A DNA stretch of 64,000 bases. Origin: Glandiceps talaboti. Lineage: Eukaryota; Hemichordata; Enteropneusta; Spengelidae. The stretch's first letter is position 1. Each line of letters begins with the position of its first letter. The notes below the pieces were generated by a model. The model was given only the letters and a program-made list of their open reading frames with translations. It ran no database searches and was not told the DNA's origin. The stretch is taken from contig NC_135560.1 in assembly GCF_964340395.1 (NCBI RefSeq), positions 11,711,098 through 11,775,097 of the forward strand, read 5' to 3'. The translations under genes were made by a program, and so were the position numbers. Shown here piece by piece: positions 1-64,000 of the stretch.

Positions 1-2708
1 AAATGAGCGCGCGATCTTTCCAGGTACACGAATGCATGCACGTGAACGCAGAGTTGGATTTGCTTTTTTAAAATAAACGTACATATTAAACCCCGCGACG
101 CGTTTCTGCCAGTGGGTACTAGAGGCATTTGCACTCGTATTTGCATTGTTTTAGTCGCTACGCTCATGAAACGGTCGAAGAGAACACCGCAAATACTCAT
201 GCAAAGACCTCGGGTTCAGGTACATTCACGCGTCATGATGTACCATTATCTAATATATATCTTTGTTAGGTAATGGTAGTTGGAAACCACTGTCAAAAAA
301 AAACTCCTGCAGATACGCAACAAAACCTCCCCATTTTACCAAATGGTAAAATGTATGGTTTATTAAGGTAATGAACGTGAAATTTAGAAACTAGCAGGAT
401 GTTTCACAACACGTCTACAGAACTTTTGTGATAAATTGAATACCGCATGATTATGACTAGTACACACTTACATTGACAACCGTCGTCCCGACAGAAAGGC
501 ACAAATAAACAAGTAAACAACAGTTGCTTGCGTCTGAAGATCCCCATACAACCAATTGTGTTGGATGTCTGAGAAAGAATGTGGTAGCGTTGGGGTCTTT
601 AAGTGTAAATATTACATTCAGGTTCGGTGTGTTCGAGCTAGAGTTTAGTAGTTAAACTTAAATCGGAATTTCACAGTAAATCGATTAGAATTGTCTAAAT
701 TGAATTTAAAATAGAATTTATAGCTATCACTTAGAGGTTTCAACTTGACATTATTGATAAATTTGATGAACAAACGAAGCAGTTGAAACATGTAAACTAT
801 CGGAATTGTAGATTATTAAATAATGTCGTTGTAAACTTGATAAATTATTCGCCATTCCAACGATTCCAAATAACTGTGTGTTCAGGTGCCTTCATCTTCA
901 AATTAGATATCCAATATTCATATAATTTAAAATATAGTTTAAAATATCTTTGAGCAACTTTTTCCATCAAGTGCAGACGATCAAAATAGCTAACTGTAGA
1001 ACATGCTGCAGACGACACATATGCTAGTTAGACTATATGAAAATCATGCAAATTAATCAAACACGTACGGTCTCAGATTGTCTTATGTTCAGGTACGTGG
1101 TCTCTATCTGCCTAGTACGATAAATTCACAGTTTAGACTACAGGGTTTTCACAACAGCTCCCTTAACCCTACTTATGCAGCATCATATGTGATCAGTCAA
1201 AGTCCCTCTATCACAGGAGATCGAATTATTATTTCAATTGTCCGTTCATCATAATGTAACGTTTTGAAATGTGTACGTTGATTAATGATGATGTCTGTAC
1301 TAGCCAATTAGTATCTATTTCCCGTATTATCAGCAGACAATTGAAGTGACGTCATATCAACGGAATCACTGTCCTTCGAGCTAGAGACATTGTGCTTTAC
1401 CCGTTCCTTTGTACAGTTTGCTAATTGTGTTTATTCATTCACTATATGTCGTTCAGTACAACTTGTTCGAAGTGAATTACACAATATGTTGGTCAAGTCG
1501 TAGGTGAATCAAATAATACCGATGGTGTAAATTTGTGACAAATCATTCTTAAGGCTGCAACTAGGATATCGCAAAGGTATAGTGTAATAATAACCACACA
1601 AACTTTATCCATAAATTTACCAAATCTGACAAAATGTTTAAAATTTCAACGAAATGGTCTCCGCTATTGAAAGGAGTTTTTGACATGTACATAGGCATTT
1701 CGCTGTTGTGTGCACCAACGGGTTACTCCCGCTGGCAGATTTGGACCGTCATGAAAAGAAAGCTTCCAAGATTACGTATTTTATGCTTGGGGGTTAAAAC
1801 AACTATTACAATAACCCTTTGTGTTAGCGACCTTCTTTTTTTGTATGCAAAGTCAGTTTTGTGAGTTATACACTACACCTTCAGAAAGCGCCAACTTCAG
1901 ATCAGTCCTCCTTCACATCAGTCCTACTTGTTCAGCTTTATCGATCACTATCTTTGTTATGATGTTTTTCACCTTAGAAACCACATTTTTTTCTGTGTGG
2001 AATCCAGACATCAAATTCCATGACAGAGAAGAGAAGAGAGTTATATTTTTTATTTACTTTGAAATTCAATTCATGTCATCCGTATCACTTTATATTAATG
2101 AAAGTCAACAAAGGTCTTTCTGACATTACTACTTTTCATTGCGTTTGGCACGACAAAACTTTAAAGTACATGCACGACTGTTACATTGTAATCCTTTGAA
2201 AGGGTGTCGGAGCACCTAAAAATAGCCTATTAAAGCGATGGTCTTGGAGTGTATAGCAGTATTACGATTAAAATCACCACATGACCTGAAACAAAGTGTC
2301 TTCTAGCTCAACAAAATTCTTACAAACTGTGCTACATTTTCACGTCTGGCTCAACAAAAATCTCACCATTTGTCGAACAAGACGGTGCGAAGCCTACCGT
2401 GTAAGATTTTTGGAAACCCGCTAGGCGATATCATGTGGCATTGTTTGAGATTGGTCTCATGATTGTAATTACATGTATAGTAATGTTTTCGTCGTTCAAG
2501 ATAAAAAGAGGTTTAAAAGGTTTTGTTTCAGGTTAACTGCCTTACTTTGTATGACGCAGTGCCGCATGTAAATTAAAGTGACAGGTGGTATCCGCCTGAT
2601 GATATTTTTTCGTGTTGCCATCCCTTATAAAGTGTTTTTCCTTATTGTATTCTCTCACAAATTATACATTCTACACATGCATAATCTAAGTTTTTCTTCC
2701 CTTCACAG
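1..2708. other. Non-coding sequence upstream of the first visible exon of gene A
   Basis: I see no coding exon, RNA gene or named repeat here. The region is AT-rich, and the small open frames near 1634-2123 have no splice context or recognisable protein. Gene A exon 1 begins in phase 1 at 2709, so an upstream exon must exist. By analogy with gene B it would be a large signal-peptide exon, and it is not in this stretch. This is therefore probably intron. Confidence 0.6.
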
Positions 2709-30178
<27,470 letters not shown>

Positions 30179-31091
30179 AGAACATGCATCTTATCCAATA
30201 TTATACCAAAATGATTTAGAGAGAATTTACATAATTTATAAAATTCGATGCAATTATTACTGTTTTTCTGCAGTGTACGATACATGTTTATGAGACAACT
30301 GTGATGTTGCAAATGTCCACCAAGAATGGTTGTCAACTAGATTGTAAAGGATCGTCTAAAAGTTGCATAATTTTCTTGTAACTGCACATTGTCGTCATTT
30401 GGTCACAAACTGGTCAAACATAGTCGATCTCATTTCATTATCAGTTCACCAACCAATCTGTAATTGCCACGTCACGGTGTGACCCGGATGAAAGAATAAT
30501 TCTAGACCTGTGGCCCTCACGAAATGTGTCTACAAAGGAATATGAATGGAGTATTATCATTTTGCTATGTTGAACAAACATAGAAGTGAAATGGAATAGA
30601 GCAAAGGTCAACGCGTCTTATAGCCATAAACACGTTGACAATATTTTAGCGGTGCCTTCATTTAATGTTGGTCAATTTTTATAAAACATGCAAAGTGAGC
30701 TGTTTAGTTTTTCTAACTTTCACTTGTGATACTGTCACTGTAAGATAAACAACTGTAATATTGATTTTATCGAGAACGTTTTTTGTCGTAGTTTATATAC
30801 AACCAATACCAAGATCATAGTTGTTTGAAAAGTACATACAGTCTAACCAACATCCTTACAATTGACCCAGTAGTCTTTTTGTTTCCGTTTGAAAAACGGC
30901 GCTCATTGTGAGGCTGTGTGCCCGTATATTCACCAATCTGTAGTATTAATTGTATGATAACTGCAACAGTGCTTCACAAAAGCAGTTACAACTTTTTGAA
31001 CACCAGAAACAGTAAGGGCGTTTGTTACCTTTGACTCAGACAAGAACCACTTTGAATGCCTGTAACCTTATTCGAAACAATGTCTCCACTA

Positions 31092-31097
31092 AATAAA
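31092..31097 (+). promoter_or_regulatory. Possible polyadenylation signal of gene A
   Basis: This is the first AATAAA I find after the gene A stop, about 0.9 kb downstream. The hexamer is common in AT-rich DNA, so the call is weak. Confidence 0.3.
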
Positions 31098-31463
31098 CCA
31101 TACCTGTGAGTGTTACATTGTAACATACCGTCTGTACCTATCCGAACTATCATTCATACATATTACCCACGAAGACGACGCTACCACTAAGGCAACAGAG
31201 TCAAAGGGAAAAATTACATGGTTCAGTGATAATGACATCGCGTACACTGTACTTTCCACACAACTTTAATCTTGGCTGTAACTCTCTCAGGTACAATATT
31301 TTACTCTTGACATTCATTAAAAAAATATAATTAGATTTTAAAATAGTCATTTTAGCTCCACCCAAGAGATTATAACTTTGTTAACAAACAGAATGAAAGA
31401 AGCTTAGCTTGGAATACTAAGTAACTACCCAGTAATGTACCCTTGTTGTCCCTGCAAATATAC

Positions 31464-31800
31464 AGTGGATTTCAAAATACCGCTCAGCTTCTCTGTTTGA
31501 TACAACCACACAGGTGTCAGTAAAGAAACAACACATGCTACACTTTAATGGCAAGATATCAATTTATTGCTACATTTTGTCTGAAATAAACCATTTAAAT
31601 GAACGTACTGCAACAAGAGGCAGACACGCTGGTGCCAATATTTTGAAATCTGCATTTGATGTCTGCATGGTGGCACCAATGTTCATTTCATGTGGACAAA
31701 ATGTTGCAAGAAACTGTATTCATTCAATCTTGCTGTAGAATGTGCAGTTTCTTATTAGCTTCTGTATATGAAACTGTACAGTATTTTGAAATTCGCTGTG
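31464..31800. mobile_element. MITE-like element with terminal inverted repeats
   Basis: CAGTGGATTTCAAAATAC at the left matches the reverse complement of the right end (GTATTTTGAAATTCGCTGTG). Further inward GTTTGATAC, AAGAAAC and CAT(G/T)CTAC also match in inverted order. No open frame of note. It is related to 22903-23187. Confidence 0.6.
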
Positions 31801-32754
31801 CAAGTAAATCATGTTGTAAATTTGGCTGAATTACATTGAAAACTGTTCTTGTGAAAGAAATGAAAGCTCAAATCTTACCCTCCATTTCCTTTTTTATACA
31901 ACGATTGCTGCAATTTTGAACCGCAACTATAAGTGTGCTAATGAAATAGAGTGACTTTTTTTGCTGTTTAGTTTAGTGCACACCTCTTGTAATTTTATTC
32001 TTGTTCCGTAGAAAAAAAAGTACTAGAAAACTGATTCCAAAACATTGGTAGGAGGAAGACAGGAGTTTACTTCATGACGGACCAGTGAAAACTCGGTTCA
32101 GCCAATAATATACGTGCAGAACAGATTCTTGTTTGCTGATATCAATAAGTACTATACATTTACGATATTAGGATAGATTCTTATTTTATTTCATCGCTAC
32201 ATATTATACATTTGCATTGCTACATTCAAGGTCATAGGTTAAATTCATGACGTCATAAATTGAAGGGAGAAAGCAATGGGTTCATCGTCATGTTTTCAAA
32301 AATATCGACAATCTTTTATAAATTCCAAACATAAATTAGCACAGTCGTGTTCGGCAGCCATATTGCCTATTTTTAAAGTATAAATTCTGACCTATGTTGA
32401 AAACATTTGCACGGTGGCTTTTTGTTTCTTCATAACGGCGAATTTAGGTTTTCTATAACGAAGTAACAGCAAAAGTTTACGATTTTGTGTAGTTTAGGAG
32501 GCGTATACCACATTCATGTTACAGTTTGTATCAATTTTGAAGTTTATGTCAATGTCAAATCATGACATTGTTTTGGGACTGGGATATTGGATCATTCGAA
32601 TTCAACGTCAAGATCAAGATATATTTACGATACAATATTTACGATGTATATATGAAATGAATCCGTCCAACAAACGTGCCATCAATGTCACTTTTGTGAT
32701 TTTATGTCCTAGAGCAGAAGAATACTTTATATGGAGGGAGGGGGTCCAACGTCA

Positions 32755-32756
<2 letters not shown>

Positions 32757-32785
<29 letters not shown>

Positions 32786-32826
32786 TGTATGTATGTATGT
32801 ATGTATGCATGTATGTATGTATGTAT
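32757..32826. repeat. (ATGT)n microsatellite
   Basis: About 17 units with one ATGC variant. Confidence 0.95.
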
Positions 32827-32925
32827 CCTGTTTATCTTGTTTGATACTATGTTATTTACACCGCTCTACATACATATGTATTGAGCACTGGTTACTTCAG
32901 CATAGACATTTTACATATCCTGAGA

Positions 32926-32927
<2 letters not shown>

Positions 32928-33002
<75 letters not shown>
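32928..33002. repeat. (TA)n microsatellite
   Basis: About 37 TA units. Confidence 0.95.
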
Positions 33003-33005
<3 letters not shown>

Positions 33006-34603
33006 GATTTTTACCTTGGGTTATAGACATTTATTGTATATAGAGTATGATTTGATGTGTCAATAAAAGCATTATAAAATGTGAATATGATGTTGTGATT
33101 TATCTAAGTTATGAATATAAAAGAGCAACGCAACTTCGAGAAATAGATGTATTTTCATAAAGCTTTGGTTCTGATGTGCTAAATGGATAGTTAAGGTTCT
33201 GCTCACCCTAGTTTCAAACAAGAAACAAACCTAATGCTTGGAAGGTGAAATTTTAATCCAAGTTACTATGATTGCGATTGCGTGCACTATTTACATTGAA
33301 AGGGATCACATATTGTCTGACTGACCCATTTATTCAGTCGACTTAGGTGAAAATCAATAAAGATATACACGAACATTGTTAAAATTATGATAACGAGTCT
33401 AATTATCATGCAAAAACATCGTCTAAAGATAAATAACAGTATTTGGGGAAAATGGCATGCTTGTTGTCAGCATCATTCCATTGATAGCTTGCTTATTAAC
33501 AGTTGTATTGATAGTCATGCTTATTGAAATTGGTTTCATTAATATGCATAATGCCTACCAAATGTATTAAATTATGCAAATTGGTATCCATAATCTTGCT
33601 CAAAATTGATCATTCATTTTGTAACACACAAATCGCAAGTTTCGTTACATTTAGGCTCAGACCCCTATAGCTTTAGGTAAAATATGGCTTATTATACAAG
33701 CACATTAGGAAGCCACAAGGTGTTTTTGATACATATGCTGACACGTTTTCACCTATATTTGCCATTTTTATAGACCGTAACTCTTATATCCAATTCTTCG
33801 TGAACAACTCAACGGTGTTTTGAACTGGCTTCCTCAAATACCACATTGAACAACACTGACAAAATCTACTCACACATTTAGAATATGTTTAGACGTATGC
33901 CACTCACTACATTCGTAGTTAGAACAAAATGTCGCTTTAGCTCTTATCAGTCAACTTTAAAATCAATTAGTTTCTTTCACTACTCATTCATTTTACATTC
34001 GACAATATGTTTGTAAATTGACTTATTGCATTACTTTTACTTAAACCTTTTTTATACGTATCTGTAGATATGACGCAGCACTTCGTACTGTCGGTTGAGA
34101 CAGAACAGCGCCACCACTCTTCGTTGTGTGACTCACACTGTTAGGATAAAATGATGTACATATGTAGGTATATACGGGAGAATAGAATGCGCCAATGAAT
34201 AATTCATAGAAATATGAATGAAAATGTATACTTTTGTACTTCGTCAGTAAATAAACAAGTACTGGGTAAATTGATAAACCAGTTAGTATATTTACACATA
34301 ATATTGTTTCAAAACCATACCGTAGAGCTGTCTCTTTATCACCCACGTAAATGTAGAATATGGCAAACAAAATTGGCTGACTGTGAGGTCTTCGCGTAAG
34401 CATGGTGTAGACTGTTTACAACTTATAAAGGCATAGCAAAACCACCCCATCATTTAGAATAGTTAGTCTGAATATGGTGATGCAAACTGCTTTACTTTGG
34501 TAATATTAATAATGTGCGTATTATAATTGTTACCGTTGGTGTCTAGATTGCGGCTGGGCTATTTTATCTGGAGTCATAACGAATCTTGAAGGTTTTAAAT
34601 ATG

Positions 34604-34968
34604 GTGTAACCTTAAAGTGGATGAGAATTGGGTATTTATTTTGGATTTTTAATTTATAAAACAATTTTATCATGGTGCCCTACTTGAAAAACCAATGTGA
34701 AACGACATAGACAAAGTTTGTGTTTGTAACTCAATACAGTGCAAAAAGGTAAAAAATGTGTGAAAAGTTTGTTATTGTACGTACAATAACAAATCTTTCT
34801 ATACATTTATCAATCTTTTGCAATGTATTGATTTACACAAACACAGACTTGGTCTATGTCGTTTCACATTGGTTTTTCAAGTGGGACGCCATGATAAAAT
34901 TGTTTTATAAACTCAAAATACAAAATGAATACCCACTCCTCGTCAATATGACCACTTTAAGTGTTATA
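34604..34968. repeat. Long imperfect palindrome (inverted repeat) with no spacer
   Basis: The two arms are reverse complements around a perfect centre, GTTATTGTAC|GTACAATAAC, between 34780 and 34781. Paired landmarks: CTTAAAGTGG (34611) with CCACTTTAAG (34952), and GTGAAACGACATAGAC with GTCTATGTCGTTTCAC. Each arm is ~175-185 bp with scattered mismatches and small indels. RNA from either strand would fold into a long hairpin. Confidence 0.9.
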
Positions 34969-36428
34969 CGACTGGCTTCCATTCTCGCAAGCCAAAGTGT
35001 ATTCTCCGATGAGGCAACGAAATAATAAATTAGGAAGTCGTGAATTAGTGTTGTCTTTAGAAAAAGGCTAGGTGCACTACGACGATGGATTGCTTCAGAC
35101 AAGTCATTATGGGTGTCTGATAGATCAAATAAGGTGTCGTGATACTGTATTGATTTTACCGGCATCACCATGCAATTACAATTACAATGGAATGAAAAAG
35201 GCGATAATTTTTTTAATTTGATATATTGATGTTCTTGGAAGCGTCGTTGCCCAATCTGTGGTAAGAGCCAGTAAGAGTAGATTGCTATATTGGTGGAGGA
35301 AATGACAGAGATTTGTACCCGATATAAGCCCTTTAAAACAACGATCTATACAAACAGAGACTGCTAAATATCCTAAAAAACACAAGAGAGCAAAGAAGTC
35401 AATTCGTACATTCATTCATTCATTCAACAATCACACGTTGGTGACACCTTGTATAACCGTGTGTACACACATTTTTAATTCGTTGCTGTGTACCATACAA
35501 CGACCGGGATAAAATGTTTTGTTCTTCTTGAGTCTGTCACTATATGTAAATGCAGATATCAAACATCTCACATGGTAACGGAGGACAAGACATGACTTTT
35601 CCATCTTGACAAAATGACATTCATAGTACATTCACCAATTTTTTCTTACGTCATGATAAACCTTGATCGTTTGATTATGGTTTTAAGAGTGATTTGGGTT
35701 AGGTACCTATAATTTAAAAGACAAAGGTTTTACAAGCTGAGTACCTAACACCTAACATTGTTTATCATTGTTTGGTGTACCTATACATAGCTACCCAAAC
35801 AGTTCTCTTGATCATCTTTTGTTCTCTTTTCAATACCTTGAAAAGGAATTGACGTAAGAGGGGGGTGACCATTTCTAGAATATCTATTATAAAATTACAG
35901 GTAAAACATACATCTGCATTGTTAATGGTCAAAGGACGTTGAACTCTGTCGGTAGTAGTCAAAACGCAACGAGTAAAAAATATGTGACGTTAGCTAGAAA
36001 CATCGTCATTTGACGAATGACTGTACAGCAATTACACATCCACTCGCGACGAACCTTGTCGCGGTCCGCAAAAACATGAAATTAAGTTTTGTGACATCAT
36101 AATAACAGGACATCTACATAGGATGCAATAAATCTAGGGGCCTTACAAATGCTAAAGTTAGATTTATAAAAGTAACTAGCATTGATAATATGGATATGAA
36201 ATAAATGATATCGTACGAATAACATGTCATATCACATTGGACACAAGCACAAATATTACCATATTCTAAATTCCCATGTGGGTCTTTGGAAAACTTTGCG
36301 TTCTTGCAATTGACTAGTGTTATCGAATTATTCCGAATAACGCGCTCCCAAACTTTTTGTAATTTTTATATACTACTAGCAAACGTAGGCCCTTTTCACT
36401 ACTTCTTTAGAAGCACACTTCAAAAGAA

Positions 36429-36502
36429 AGTGTTATTATGTGTTATTATGTGTGCAGAAGTTCACAGTGTTATTATGTGTTATTATTAGTGCAGAAGTTC
36501 AC
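36429..36502. repeat. Two tandem copies of a 37-bp unit
   Basis: AGTGTTATTATG...GTGCAGAAGTTCAC occurs twice in a row with two mismatches, ~480 bp before the gene B start codon. Confidence 0.85.
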
Positions 36503-36981
36503 ATTAGATCCCTTTAAAACAATATCATGACTCGGCACATTCTAAGGCTTGTAATATTTCCAAAAATATCTGCATAATCAAAATTTGCAAGTGTTAATGC
36601 ATGCGAATATGATTTGAATGAAAAATACTCTTGTAGTAGACGCATGCGCAATTAAAATAACTTTTCAATTGAGAAAGAAAAGACACTAGTTTCTTCTGTA
36701 GTAGAGTCATAGTTGGTATTTAAACATCGACTGAAAGAGTTGCGAGACAAGGGCATTGATTTATGTTAATTTACTTGACGTGATCAATGGGTTGATTTGA
36801 ATACCATTGTTATTGACGAATGGTGGGATTATTCAAGAACGGTATTGTTATAATCTGAAGGCACTGCTTTCACTGTGTCACAAGTGTGCAGACCACCGCC
36901 GGTCCACGCGAAAGATGAAAACCCAGTAAAGAAGAAAAAACTATTTCGTGACGAAAACGTACCTCATAGAAACAAATAGAA

Positions 36982-64000
<27,019 letters not shown>

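Larger units (their letters stand above)
30179..36981. other. Intergenic region between gene A and gene B
   Basis: It begins with the gene A 3' UTR. Recognised contents are a possible AATAAA, a MITE-like element, ATGT and TA microsatellites, a ~360-bp inverted repeat and a 37-bp tandem duplication. I see no convincing exon: open frames here lack splice context or coding signature. The gene B promoter should lie near its right end, but I cannot identify a core element with confidence. Confidence 0.7.

Noticed and set aside
1634-2123. Overlapping small open frames upstream of gene A
   Set aside because: No signal peptide, no phase-1 donor leading to exon 1, and no match in gene B.
32516-33066. 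Open frames with MYVC and IYIY repeats
   Set aside because: They are read through ATGT and TA microsatellites.
34041-34403. 120-codon minus-strand open frame
   Set aside because: No domain, no splice context and no codon bias; a chance frame near the palindrome.
36716-36725. TATTTAAAC as a TATA box for gene B
   Set aside because: A single weak match in AT-rich DNA with no supporting start-site signal.

Overview
The window is animal (metazoan) nuclear DNA, most likely from a marine invertebrate. The evidence is GT-AG introns with conserved phases, a giant mosaic cell-surface protein with REJ, IPT/TIG and GAIN/GPS-type modules, a Ty3/gypsy LTR retrotransposon, a LINE, MITE-like elements and many long microsatellites in AT-rich introns. 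I cannot name the species, and no bacterial or organellar features are present.

Layout: (1) 2709-30178 (+) holds the last 26 exons of gene A, a REJ/GPS receptor that ends in one membrane helix and a short tail. Its 5' end lies left of the window. (2) Inside gene A, in the intron between exons 8 and 9, a near-intact Ty3/gypsy element (10335-19267) sits on the opposite strand. It has near-identical LTRs, a gag with an N-terminal RRM-like domain, and a pol reached by a textbook -1 frameshift signal. (3) 30179-36981 is intergenic, with a MITE, microsatellites and a ~360-bp palindrome. (4) 36982-64000 (+) holds gene B, a tandem paralogue of gene A that runs off the right edge. Its exons 2-24 match gene A exons 1-23 one for one in phase and almost exactly in length. 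(5) Gene B begins with a 5.9-kb open exon encoding a signal peptide, an RQKR processing site and six tandem ~320-residue units, each with eight cysteines. I recognise no known family for these units. The exon ends in phase 1 at a GTTAGT donor and joins in frame to the DCAG-type exon at 44456. A broken LINE and two large ATGT arrays enlarge gene B intron 3.

Reading of the system: genes A and B encode large single-pass extracellular receptors (about 3,500 residues for B if the model holds). The inferred order is signal peptide, acidic 8-Cys repeats, DCxGxCNG repeats, IPT/TIG, REJ, a polybasic furin-like site, GAIN/GPS with HL/S, one membrane helix, and a ~90-residue cytoplasmic tail. Single-pass REJ/GPS proteins are known from sea urchin sperm (suREJ family), so a gamete or cell-recognition role is possible but not shown here. 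The repeat ectodomain, its Ser-rich hypervariable linkers, and the mosaic similarity between the two copies are the most novel features.
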